From: Melaminivora suipulveris
Lineage (GTDB): Bacteria; Pseudomonadota; Gammaproteobacteria; Burkholderiales; Burkholderiaceae_C
Length of the DNA: 64,000 nt
Assembly (NCBI RefSeq): GCF_003008575.1
Contig: NZ_CP027667.1
Coordinates: forward strand, 1,616,501-1,680,500
Direction of reading: 5' to 3'
The position numbers and the translations under genes are program-made. Shown in pieces: positions 28,928-36,412 of the stretch; the stretch's first letter is position 1, and every line of letters starts with the position of its first letter. The notes under the pieces are model-generated. The model saw nothing but the letters and a program-made list of their open reading frames with translations. It did not search any database and was not told the DNA's origin.

Positions 28928-28990
28928 CTCCAATATTGATAGCTGCTTACGCTTGCCCAGCAAGGGCTGGAGCCGAATTCGATGCAAATT
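28928..28990 (+). repeat. Dispersed intergenic repeat, copy G (second subfamily), inside the phenol operon
   Basis: Copy with CAATATTGATAGCTGCTTAC, then GCTTGCCCAGCAAGGGCTGGAGCC. It lies between dmpO and dmpP, directly beside the hairpin at 28995-29025. Shares the AAGGGCTGGA arm only with copy F, also in this operon. Confidence 0.82.
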
Positions 28991-28994
28991 TCTG

Positions 28995-29025
28995 CCCTTC
29001 CTCGCCCGGCGGCGGGCGGGAAGGG
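28995..29025. repeat. REP-like GC-rich palindrome between dmpO and dmpP
   Basis: Left arm CCCTTCCTCGCCCG (28995-29008) pairs with CGGGCGGGAAGGG (29013-29025) apart from one extra T, around a four-base loop. In the mRNA this makes a very stable hairpin 20 bases after the dmpO stop codon (29046), before repeat G and the dmpP start. No T run follows, so it looks like a processing or stabilising element rather than a terminator. Confidence 0.7.
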
Positions 29026-29045
29026 GTGGGGCTTTCGGAGCGTCG

Positions 29046-29402
29046 TCAGAAAGCCGAGCCGGACAGGCCGTTCAGGCCGGGCGTGCGAAAGCGCAGCACG
29101 CTCTTGTGGCCCAGGCCGTTTTCGGCCACGGTCTTGTCCATGTCGGGCGCAAAGGGCTTGCCCGAGTCGAACCACTGCACTTCGTCCCAGTTGATCTGGG
29201 CAAAGTCCGGGTGGGCGCTGTACATGCCGGGCAGCACGTTGGCCACCAGGTCACCGAAGCGGGTGCCGGGCGGCATGGGCACGCAAAACGGCGCGCAGAG
29301 CATCTTGTGCGCATCCCAGCCGATGTACAGCAGCGGCGCGGGGAACTTGTCCACCGTGTCCTTGGGCGCGAAGTCATAGGTGCCGAGGGCTTTGACGGCC
29401 AT
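29046..29402 (-). CDS. dmpO: Phenol hydroxylase P4, oxygenase gamma subunit
   Basis: Small subunit of 118 residues of the (alpha-beta-gamma)2 di-iron oxygenase with DmpN and DmpL. Recognised by the family start VKALGTYDFAPKDTVDKFPAPLLYIGWDAHKM and the W/D-rich INWDEVQWFDSGKPF. AGGAGA lies before ATG 29402. Downstream is the hairpin and repeat region separating it from dmpP. Confidence 0.93.
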   Translation of the reverse strand: MAVKALGTYDFAPKDTVDKFPAPLLYIGWDAHKMLCAPFCVPMPPGTRFGDLVANVLPGMYSAHPDFAQINWDEVQWFDSGKPFAPDMDKTVAENGLGHKSVLRFRTPGLNGLSGSAF

Positions 29403-29430
29403 GGGGGTCTCTCCTTGTCTGTGCGTTGCT

Positions 29431-30978
29431 TCAGTTGGTCGTCGCCTGCGCGCGCCAGGCCTCGAAGTTCTTCTTGTCCGGCGAGTCGGCGTAGTCCAGA
29501 TTGTCGCGGCCGAACTCCATGCGATACCAGCGCAGCACCTCGGCCAGCGGGTTGAAGTCGGGCTTGGTCGGATCGGCGTCCTCGGGGAAGCAGTTGCCCT
29601 GGTAGATCTGGTGTACCGGCAGCCAGGCCTGGGAGAACTTCTGCGGCTCCTGGTCGAACACGTGCTTGCAGCCGTCGGAGCAGAAGTGGTACTTCATGCC
29701 CTGGTACTCGCTCTCGCGGTAGGCCACCTGCGTGGGATCGTCCGGTTCGGTGAAGAACATCGGGATCTGGCAGGTCTGACACAGCATGGGCAGCGTCTGG
29801 TTGTAGAAGCGCCGACCCTCCGCTTGCTCCTTGGCGTAATGCGTCCACAGCGGGCGGTAGTACTTGTCGAAGGTGTCGGGGTACTTGGCCGACAGCCACT
29901 TCATATCTTCCTCGCTGGGTGCCCAGGTGTGGAAGGGGGCGGCGGCGCCGTAGTTGTAGAAGACGTTCCAGGCCTGGTGCGACAGGTGGTCCTTCTCCTT
30001 GCAGGCCTGTTCCCAGCCCAGCGGCGGGCGGATGCCGTAGCGCGCCAGGTCGGCAAACAGCGCACCGCCGTTTTGCTCGCCGTAGATCTCCCAGGCTTCC
30101 TTCCAGCTCATGACGCGCTTGGGCAGCATGTAGTCCATCATCATGGCCACCAGCGTCAGCACGCGGTAGCCGCGCCAGAACCACTTGTCGATCCAGCCCT
30201 GGATGATGGGCAGGTTATCGGGGTCCTGCTCCAGCATGAACTTGATGACTTCCAGGCCCAGCGTCATGTGGCGCGCCTCGTCGGACTGGGCCGAGAAGCC
30301 GAAGGCCATGGCGCCCATGTCGCCGTTGTAGGCCGCGCCCGAGATGAAGGGCACGAACAGCAAGTTGGTGAGCACGTATTCGAAGGCGAAGCTGATGGCC
30401 ACGATGAACTCGAACGGGCCGGCGCTCACGGCGTCGTCGAAGAACGACTTGGGCACGCTCAGGTACCACACGCGGTCATGCTGGTGGCGCCAGTTCTCGA
30501 AGCCGTTGTAGTGCTTGTTGTAGTTGGACAGCGCGTGCAGCTGCGTCTGGCAGTGGCGGATCTCGTCGAGCGACTGCATCTGGCAGGCCACCTTGGGCCC
30601 GGCGCCGGGGAACTGGCGGCCAATGTGGGCAAAGCCCCGGTGCGCCATGTACTCCAGCGGCGATACGCCCGTCAGGAACAGCTTGAGCGTGTTGATGTAG
30701 CGCGCATCGGTCACGCTCAGGTGGCCGTTGTTCTGCGTGAAGGCGTCGATGATGGCGTAGAGCTTGCGCTCCTTTTCTGCCTGGTACTTCCAGTAGGAAT
30801 CCATCGTCATGCGGAACGGATCCTCGAACTTGTTCCAGTCGTGGATCTTGATGCCTTCGTACTCGATGTAAGGAAAGACATCGCGCACGGCCTGGTAGGT
30901 GGGCGTCCAGTCCAGGTCGCGCGTCATCAGGTTGTAGCGCTCCTTGAGGCCCAGCTTCTTGGTGACTTTCATGTCCAT
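29431..30978 (-). CDS. dmpN: Phenol hydroxylase P3, catalytic di-iron alpha subunit
   Basis: Oxygenase large subunit of 515 residues that inserts one oxygen atom into phenol to form catechol. The four-helix di-iron ligands are all present: Glu109 (SPLEYMAH), Glu139 and His142 (DEIRH), Glu200 (FEYVLTN), Glu234 and His237 (DEARH). The C-terminal third has a YHS-type segment with paired cysteines (CQTCQIPMF) and GMKYHFCSDGCKHVF. ATG 30978 is preceded by CAGGAG; ATG 30972 is an in-frame alternative. Same order as dmpKLMNOP in Pseudomonas CF600. Confidence 0.97.
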   Translation of the reverse strand: MDMKVTKKLGLKERYNLMTRDLDWTPTYQAVRDVFPYIEYEGIKIHDWNKFEDPFRMTMDSYWKYQAEKERKLYAIIDAFTQNNGHLSVTDARYINTLKLFLTGVSPLEYMAHRGFAHIGRQFPGAGPKVACQMQSLDEIRHCQTQLHALSNYNKHYNGFENWRHQHDRVWYLSVPKSFFDDAVSAGPFEFIVAISFAFEYVLTNLLFVPFISGAAYNGDMGAMAFGFSAQSDEARHMTLGLEVIKFMLEQDPDNLPIIQGWIDKWFWRGYRVLTLVAMMMDYMLPKRVMSWKEAWEIYGEQNGGALFADLARYGIRPPLGWEQACKEKDHLSHQAWNVFYNYGAAAPFHTWAPSEEDMKWLSAKYPDTFDKYYRPLWTHYAKEQAEGRRFYNQTLPMLCQTCQIPMFFTEPDDPTQVAYRESEYQGMKYHFCSDGCKHVFDQEPQKFSQAWLPVHQIYQGNCFPEDADPTKPDFNPLAEVLRWYRMEFGRDNLDYADSPDKKNFEAWRAQATTN

Positions 30979-31019
30979 GGTGTCGGTCTCCTGTTCGTCC
31001 TGTGGGGTGCGGCGGGCCT

Positions 31020-31289
31020 TCAGTGGCTCCAGCTCAGGGTGAATTCGTCTTCGGTCTCGTCGATGTTTCCGGTCAGGGTGATGAGGTTGATATGCATCTC
31101 CTGCAGGTCGAACTCGCGGCCCATTTCTTCCTCGATGGTGCTTTTGCGCACCACCAGGCGGCCCGGGGCGTCGATCTTGACCATGGCCGGCTGGTCGTTG
31201 GCCACGGCATGGGGGTTGTCGGCGAGGATGGCGGCGACGATGGCGCGCGTCTCCTCGTTCTTCTGGAAGGCAATGAATACGTTGGACAT
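31020..31289 (-). CDS. dmpM: Phenol hydroxylase P2, regulatory/effector protein
   Basis: Cofactor-less effector of 89 residues of the MmoB/DmpM family that binds the oxygenase and tunes substrate and oxygen chemistry. Opening SNVFIAFQKNEETRAIVAAIL and the middle VKIDAPGRLVV are diagnostic. GGAGA precedes the start. It sits between dmpL and dmpN with gaps of 29 and 41 bp. Confidence 0.95.
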   Translation of the reverse strand: MSNVFIAFQKNEETRAIVAAILADNPHAVANDQPAMVKIDAPGRLVVRKSTIEEEMGREFDLQEMHINLITLTGNIDETEDEFTLSWSH

Positions 31290-31318
31290 GGCTGCGTGTC
31301 TCCTGGTGTGGGCGCGGC

Positions 31319-32308
31319 TCAGACGGCCAGGCCGGCTTTCTTCATGCGTGCGTCGAGCTGCGCCTGCACGCGCTCCAGCGCCGCTTCAGCGCCCTCGCCC
31401 AGGGCCAACTGCGCCACCGGCAGCAGCGCTTCGTGGGCGCGGCCACGCCAGCGGGCGTACCAGCCCGACAGCAGCAGCTGGTTGTCCTCGCTCTCGGCGG
31501 CGGCCACCTTGATGACGGCATCGACCCACTTGCAGGCGTCCTGGAACCACTCGGCCTGGAAGCGCGTGAGCATGGACACCGTGGGGCCGGCGCGCTCGCG
31601 CAGCGCCACATCCACCTCGCGGTATGCCAGGCCGAACAGCAGGCCGTCCAGCGCCACGTTCTGCGCCACGAACAGCTCGAACCAGTCGCGCGTGACCCAG
31701 GTGTCCTCCACCAGGCGGCGCAGCGGCTGCCATGCGGGCGCCTCCAGCCAGGCGCGCTTGCCGGCCTCCAGGTCGCCGGGCGTGCCCAGCAGCAAGCCCA
31801 GGCGCGTCAGGTACTGGGCGATGCCCAGCTGGTCCATGCCGGCGTACAGGCAGGTCTGGGTGATGGCCGTGCCATAGCCATAGGCACACTGGTAAGCGCC
31901 ATTCATGTTGGCGCCCCAGGCGGCGTGGCGCAGCGGCACATAGAAGTCCAGCGCCGTGCGGCGCGCCGCGTCGTCATAGCCGCTGGCCAGCTCGCGCGTC
32001 TCGACGAAGTCGAAGTCGGCCTCGGCGGTCTCCTGCATCCGGGCGCGCGCCAGGGCGTAGGCGCCGTAGTAGAGCTGGCGCGGGTCTTTCAGCGCGTACC
32101 AGTCGCGCATCTGCAGCGCCGTGCGCCCGGTGTCGAACAGCTCGCGCTCGCTGTCCCAGGTCGGGCGGTAGTGGAAATTGGCATCCGGCTGCACGTCCAT
32201 GGTGCCTTCCAGATAGCGCGAAGCCGGCTTGTCGCCCTGGCGGGCGGCGATGTTGGCGTAGGTCTGGCGCAGCGGCGTGATGCTGACGGTGCGCAGGTCA
32301 ATCTGCAT
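31319..32308 (-). CDS. dmpL: Phenol hydroxylase P1, oxygenase beta subunit
   Basis: Beta subunit of 329 residues, structurally like the alpha subunit but without a di-iron site; it packs against DmpN in the oxygenase dimer. Family motifs: MQIDLRTVSITPLRQTYANIAARQGD at the start, ALKDPRQLYYGAYALARARMQE, and AWGANMNGAYQCAYGYGTAITQ. Strong AGGAGA before ATG 32308. The gap to dmpK is 89 bp and shows nothing notable. Confidence 0.95.
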   Translation of the reverse strand: MQIDLRTVSITPLRQTYANIAARQGDKPASRYLEGTMDVQPDANFHYRPTWDSERELFDTGRTALQMRDWYALKDPRQLYYGAYALARARMQETAEADFDFVETRELASGYDDAARRTALDFYVPLRHAAWGANMNGAYQCAYGYGTAITQTCLYAGMDQLGIAQYLTRLGLLLGTPGDLEAGKRAWLEAPAWQPLRRLVEDTWVTRDWFELFVAQNVALDGLLFGLAYREVDVALRERAGPTVSMLTRFQAEWFQDACKWVDAVIKVAAAESEDNQLLLSGWYARWRGRAHEALLPVAQLALGEGAEAALERVQAQLDARMKKAGLAV

Positions 32309-32397
32309 GGGGCTTGTCTCCTGGGGTTGTCGTTGGATGGGGGCCAGGGCCGATGCGGGGCTGGCCGTGTTCGGTCAAATCTGGTCAGCTACCCAGC

Positions 32398-32694
32398 TCA
32401 GTCAGGGGCACGAAAGTGCTGCTCACGCGCATCGCGCAGGCTCCATTCCCATTCGCCCTGGGCGCTGCCATCGGCGGCGGCGGGCAGCGGGCCGTGGGTC
32501 GGCTGCACGCCCTGAGTGCGGCAGAAATCCTCGAACTCGGCACGCGGCAGGATCATCTCGGCGAACATGCCGGGCTCGCCCACGGCGAACTCGAACTCGA
32601 CCATGCCGTTGGCATGCTCGTGCACGATGCGGATGAAGCGGCGCTCGACGTTCCAGCGCTCGTCGTCGGGGGAGGGGACGGGTGTGCGGGTCAT
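32398..32694 (-). CDS. dmpK: Phenol hydroxylase P0, assembly protein
   Basis: Protein of 98 residues of the DmpK family, needed for assembly or activation of the oxygenase rather than for catalysis. The core RRFIRIVHEHANGMVEFEFAVGEPGMFAEMILP aligns with known P0 proteins. ATG 32694 chosen; a GTG five codons upstream is in frame. No good Shine-Dalgarno is present, and the predicted sigma-54 start site coincides with this ATG. First gene of the phenol operon, divergent from dmpR. Confidence 0.88.
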   Translation of the reverse strand: MTRTPVPSPDDERWNVERRFIRIVHEHANGMVEFEFAVGEPGMFAEMILPRAEFEDFCRTQGVQPTHGPLPAAADGSAQGEWEWSLRDAREQHFRAPD

Positions 32695-32701
32695 GCCCTG
32701 G

Positions 32702-32721
32702 TATTGCACAAGCCGTGCCGG
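32702..32721 (-). promoter_or_regulatory. Sigma-54 (-24/-12) promoter for the phenol operon
   Basis: Minus strand CCGGCACGGCTTGTGCAATA has GG and GC separated by exactly 10 bases, the sigma-54 rule, and resembles the Po/Pu type GGCAC-N5-TTGC. It is the only GG-N10-GC match of this quality in the intergenic region. The implied start (+1) is at about 32694, the A of the dmpK ATG. Confidence 0.72.
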
Positions 32722-32755
32722 CTTGCGCTCGGGGCGGGAAAATCTCGATAATTTT

Positions 32756-32767
32756 GGGGTAAACCCC
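32756..32767. promoter_or_regulatory. GGGGT-AA-ACCCC palindrome between activator sites and promoter
   Basis: Perfect 5-bp inverted repeat with two-base spacer, flanked by AT-rich sequence (ataatttt before it, taaat after it). It is centred about 67 bp upstream of the predicted start. A GntR-type operator or a bend site are possibilities; no match to a known consensus is claimed. Confidence 0.35.
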
Positions 32768-32846
32768 TAAATCCGACGAATCCGCGCCTGCCTGGAAACG
32801 GAGCACCCACCAGGTTTTCTCCGTATTGTTGCGGCGCAGCATGTTG

Positions 32847-32864
32847 ATTTGCAGCAGAGCAAAT
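32847..32864. promoter_or_regulatory. Possible second activator half-site dyad
   Basis: ATTTGC (32847-32852) and GCAAAT (32859-32864) form a perfect inverted repeat 25 bp from the better DmpR-like site. XylR/DmpR promoters usually have two upstream sites about 30 bp apart, so this could be the weaker one. Confidence 0.35.
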
Positions 32865-32872
32865 ACGCGGAA

Positions 32873-32888
32873 TTGATCATTTGATGAA
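32873..32888. promoter_or_regulatory. DmpR/XylR upstream activator site
   Basis: TTGATCATTTGATGAA matches the known XylR/DmpR site TTGATCAATTGATCAA at 14 of 16 bases. It is centred about 186 bp upstream of the predicted sigma-54 start, within the usual range for this enhancer-type activation through DNA looping. Confidence 0.7.
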
Positions 32889-32906
32889 AAACGTGGCGGC
32901 AGCGGC

Positions 32907-32936
32907 TTGCAGTTTCTGTTTTGTTTTATCGATAAT
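32907..32936 (+). promoter_or_regulatory. Candidate sigma-70 promoter for dmpR
   Basis: TTGCAG (-35, 32907-32912) and GATAAT (-10, 32931-32936) with an 18-bp spacer, ending only five bases before the dmpR ATG. The transcript would have almost no leader. Confidence 0.45.
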
Positions 32937-32941
32937 CAAAC

Positions 32942-34645
32942 ATGACCTCGTTGCCTGCCCTGCCCTCTGACGCCGATCTGCGCCGCCAGGTGCAGTTCTC
33001 ATCGACCGATGGCCGCATCTGGCTGGCCGGCCAGCGCATGGTGCTGATGCATGCCGGCTCGCTGGGCATCCTGCGGCGCGAACTGGTGCAGACGCTGGGG
33101 CGCGAAGGCGCAAGGCGCATGCTGCTGCGCGTGGGCTACGCCTCGGGCGAGCGCGACGCGGCCCTGGCACACCAGCTGCGCGCCGGCGCGGATGCCTTTG
33201 CCCGCTTTGCCGTCGGGCCGCAGCTGCACATGCTGGAAGGCGCCGTACAGGTGACGCCCGAACTGCTGGAGATCGACGCCGTGAGCGGCCACTACCACGG
33301 CATCTTCCGCTGGAACCATTCCTGGGAAGTGGAGACGCATCTGCGCGACTTCGGCACCCAGCACGATCCCGTGTGCTGGACGTTGCTGGGCTATGCCTCG
33401 GGCTACACCAGCGCTTTCATGGGCCGGCAAATCCTCTACAAGGAGGTCGCCTGCCATGCCTGCGGCGCGCCGCACTGTCGCATCGAGGGCCGGCCCATGG
33501 GCGACTGGCCCGATGGCGCGCAGCTGGTGGCCGACTACGCGCCCGGCGCGCTCACTCCGCAGCCGGCCCCTGGCGCGGGCACGCCCGCGCCCGCCTGGCC
33601 GGCGCCGGCCGAAGACCAGCCCGCCACCGCCGCCGATGCGCTGGGCCAGCTGATCGGCCGCTCGGCCGCCTTCACCTCGGCCACGCAACTGCTGCGCAAG
33701 GCAGCGGGAACGCAGGTCACCGTCTTGCTGGGTGGCGAGACGGGGGTCGGCAAGGAGCGCTTCGCCCGTGCCCTGCACGCCCTGAGCCCGCGCGCGGCCA
33801 AACCCTTCGTGGCCGTGAACTGCGCCGCGCTGCCGGGCGAGTTGATCGAGTCCGAACTGTTCGGCACGGAAAAAGGCGCCTACACCGGAGCCGATGCCGC
33901 TCGCGCCGGGCGCTTCGAGCGCGCGCACGGCGGCACTCTGTTCCTGGATGAGCTGGGAGAGCTGTCGCTGCCCGCGCAAGCCAAGCTGCTGCGCGTGCTG
34001 CAGGAGGGAGAGGTCGAGCGCCTGGGCGCCAAGCAGACGCGCCAGGTGGACGTGCGCCTGGTCTGCGCCACGCACATCGACCTGGCCGAGGCGGTGCGCG
34101 CCGGGCGCTTCCGCCAGGACCTGTACTACCGCCTGAACGTCTATCCGATCCGCATCCCGCCACTGCGCGAGCGGCCCGAGGACATCGAACCCTTCGCCCG
34201 GCACCTGCTGGAGCGTTTCGCGCGCGTGCACGATAAGCATGTGCCCGGCTTCACCGACCGCGCCTTGGCCGCGCTGCGCCAGCACGGCTGGCCGGGCAAC
34301 GTGCGCGAGATGGAAAACCTGGTCGAGCGCGGCGTGATCCTGGCCGATGCCGGCCAGCCTCTGGACGTAGGACAGCTATTCCCCGAGCAGGTGGACGGCC
34401 CGGCAGGCAGCGCCACGCACACGCTGCAGGCCTCGGGGCGCCTGCGCGCCCAGCAGCCGCCGGCCTTCGGCGAGGCGCTGATCGGGCAGCTGCTGTCGCG
34501 GCCGCTGGACCTGCAGCGCCTGGAAACCCAGCTCATCGAGGAAGCCGTGGCGCGCAGCCAGGGCAACCTGGCAGCAGCCGCGCGCCTGCTGGGCCTGACG
34601 CGGCCGCAACTGAGCTACCGCCTGAACAAGATCCGCAGCGAATGA
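32942..34645 (+). CDS. dmpR: Phenol-responsive sigma-54 activator (DmpR/XylR/MopR family)
   Basis: Activator of 567 residues for the divergent phenol operon. N-terminal XylR_N/V4R sensor domain (1-~200): the residues that bind phenol in MopR are matched by His96 and Trp124, and its zinc ligands by Cys145, Glu168, Cys171 and Cys179, all at identical spacing. A short Pro/Ala linker follows. AAA+ domain (~235-475): Walker A GETGVGK (265-271), the sigma-54 contact loop GAYTGA (312-317) and Walker B GTLFLDE. Fis-type helix-turn-helix at the C-terminus ([20 protein letters not shown]). The ATG at 32942 has no Shine-Dalgarno. Effector range probably phenol and simple alkylphenols. Confidence 0.95.
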   Translation: MTSLPALPSDADLRRQVQFSSTDGRIWLAGQRMVLMHAGSLGILRRELVQTLGREGARRMLLRVGYASGERDAALAHQLRAGADAFARFAVGPQLHMLEGAVQVTPELLEIDAVSGHYHGIFRWNHSWEVETHLRDFGTQHDPVCWTLLGYASGYTSAFMGRQILYKEVACHACGAPHCRIEGRPMGDWPDGAQLVADYAPGALTPQPAPGAGTPAPAWPAPAEDQPATAADALGQLIGRSAAFTSATQLLRKAAGTQVTVLLGGETGVGKERFARALHALSPRAAKPFVAVNCAALPGELIESELFGTEKGAYTGADAARAGRFERAHGGTLFLDELGELSLPAQAKLLRVLQEGEVERLGAKQTRQVDVRLVCATHIDLAEAVRAGRFRQDLYYRLNVYPIRIPPLRERPEDIEPFARHLLERFARVHDKHVPGFTDRALAALRQHGWPGNVREMENLVERGVILADAGQPLDVGQLFPEQVDGPAGSATHTLQASGRLRAQQPPAFGEALIGQLLSRPLDLQRLETQLIEEAVARSQGNLAAAARLLGLTRPQLSYRLNKIRSE

Positions 34646-34673
34646 CACGAAACGACCCGAAAGGCCCCTGCCC

Positions 34674-35441
34674 ATGGCCAAGCGCAGCATCCTGAACGAG
34701 CCCGGCGGGCCGGCCGCTGGCGCATGCGCCGCATCCGCGGCAGAGCCCGCCTCGCGCACCCTGATCGAGCGCGCCTACGAGCAGCTGCGCGGCGACATCA
34801 TCGAAGGCCGCCTGGCGCCGGGGGAGAAGCTGCGTGTGGAGCACATGAAGGAGCGCTATGGCGTCAGCGCCGGCACGCTGCGCGAGGCCATCACGCGCCT
34901 GGCCAGCGACGCGCTGGTGGCCACCGAGGGCCAGCGCGGCTTTCGCGTGGCGCCCATCGCCCTGGAAGAGCTGGAAGACCTGACGCGGCTGCGCGTGCAG
35001 CTGGAGACCGATGCGCTGCGCCAGTCCATGCGCAACGGCGGCCCGGCCTGGCGCGCTGCGGTGGGCGAGGCGTTCGAGGCCCTGTCGGCGGAAGAGCCGA
35101 TACGGCCCGAGCGCCGCCCCCAGTGGGAGGCACTGAACCTGCGCTTTCACGAGGCGCTGCTGTCGGGCCACGACTCGCAGTGGACGCTGCGCGTGCTGCG
35201 CCTTCTGTCACGCCACAGCGAGCGCTACCGCTCCTACGCCATCACGCTGCCCGGCAGCCGGCGCGACGTGCACGCCGAGCACATCGAAATCGTGCGCTAC
35301 GTGCTGGCCGGCCAGGAGGCACGCGCGGCGCTGGCGCTGGAGGCGCACATCCGCGCCACGCCCGATCTGCTGATCCAGGCGCTGCGCGAAGGGCGGGCGG
35401 TGCTGCCGCAGCGGTCCGCGGCCGAATCCCCGCCGCCGTGA
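34674..35441 (+). CDS. GntR-family regulator (FadR/FCD type) next to dmpR
   Basis: DNA-binding regulator of 255 residues. Winged helix at about 28-95 (LIERAYEQLRGDIIEGRLAPGEKLRVEHM, VSAGTLREAITRLASDALV) and an FCD effector domain after ~100, with acidic and histidine residues (RFHEALL, then HAEHIEIVRYVL, then ALEAHI) suited to metal-dependent acid binding. It follows dmpR by 28 bp on the same strand, so the two are probably co-transcribed. A GntR-type repressor (AphS) next to the phenol genes of Comamonas testosteroni TA441 is the closest precedent I recall; a similar silencing role is likely but unproven. Confidence 0.85.
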   Translation: MAKRSILNEPGGPAAGACAASAAEPASRTLIERAYEQLRGDIIEGRLAPGEKLRVEHMKERYGVSAGTLREAITRLASDALVATEGQRGFRVAPIALEELEDLTRLRVQLETDALRQSMRNGGPAWRAAVGEAFEALSAEEPIRPERRPQWEALNLRFHEALLSGHDSQWTLRVLRLLSRHSERYRSYAITLPGSRRDVHAEHIEIVRYVLAGQEARAALALEAHIRATPDLLIQALREGRAVLPQRSAAESPPP

Positions 35442-35462
35442 GCAAGGCCGGGCCGGAGTCCT

Positions 35463-36323
35463 TCAGCGCCGCCGCGCCTGCTCGTACAGCCCCTGCACGC
35501 GCGGCACGTTCTGCTGCAGCTCGCGAATGCGCTGCGGCCCGCTGGGGTGGGTGGACAGAAAGGCCGTGCCGGCGTTGCCTGTGGCCTCGCCCATCTTGCG
35601 CCACAGGCTGACCGCGGCCTGCGGGTCGTAGCCGGCGCGGGCGGCCAGCTCCAGGCCGACCAGGTCGGCCTCGCTTTCGTCGGAGCGGCTGAACTTCAGC
35701 GTCAACAACTGCGTGCCCAGGTTGGCCGCGGCGTTGCCCAGCTCGCCCAGGCCCAGCAACTGCGCACCCAGCGACAGGCCGATGCCGGTGGCCTGTGTCT
35801 TGGCGATGCGCTCGCGCGCATGCTCGCGCAGCGCGTGCGCCATCTCGTGGCCCATGACCATGGCGATCTCGTCGTCGGTGAGCTGCAGCTGGTCCAGGAT
35901 GCCGGTGAAGAAGGCGATCTTGCCGCCGGGCATGCAAAAGGCGTTGATCTGCTTGCTGCCGATCAGGTTGACCTCCCAGCGCCAGTCGCGCGCACGCGGG
36001 TTCCACTGCGTGGCATACGGGATCAGCCGTGTGGCGATACCGCGCAGCTGCACCAGCTGCGGATGGCCGTTGGGTGCCAGCGCGCGCTTGGCGCGGGCCT
36101 GCTCGAGCAGCTGCTGGTATTGCTGCGTGGCCGACCCCTCCAGCTTCTCCGCGGGCACCAGGCTGCGCATACGCGACACGGCGCCCACATCGACCTGCGC
36201 GGCGGCCGGCAGCGCCGCAGCGGCGGCGCCGGCCGCCAGTACGAAGGCGCGGCGCCCGCTCCAGACGCGGCAGCAGTTGCAGGTGGGGCTGGAGAAGGCG
36301 GCGGTGGTGTCGGGGGCGTGCAT
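35463..36323 (-). CDS. M48-family metallopeptidase (periplasmic)
   Basis: Zinc peptidase of 286 residues of the BepA/LoiP-like M48 group, which handles outer-membrane protein quality control. A signal sequence appears at about residues 20-42 (GRRAFVLAAGAAAAALPAAAQ), preceded by a Cys-containing segment (CNCC). HExxH zinc motif at 159-163 (HEMAH), and the third ligand Glu in DESEADLVGLEL. ATG 36323 chosen; upstream in-frame sequence overlaps the next gene. Ends 22 bp from the convergent GntR gene. Confidence 0.88.
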   Translation of the reverse strand: MHAPDTTAAFSSPTCNCCRVWSGRRAFVLAAGAAAAALPAAAQVDVGAVSRMRSLVPAEKLEGSATQQYQQLLEQARAKRALAPNGHPQLVQLRGIATRLIPYATQWNPRARDWRWEVNLIGSKQINAFCMPGGKIAFFTGILDQLQLTDDEIAMVMGHEMAHALREHARERIAKTQATGIGLSLGAQLLGLGELGNAAANLGTQLLTLKFSRSDESEADLVGLELAARAGYDPQAAVSLWRKMGEATGNAGTAFLSTHPSGPQRIRELQQNVPRVQGLYEQARRR

Positions 36324-36412
36324 GGTGCGGGCAAGTCTATGCGCCAGCAGCGCGGCCCGCCTGCCGGATGGCGCCGAATGCGCGCGTCGGCGCACCCGGC
36401 CCCGCCCCGGCT

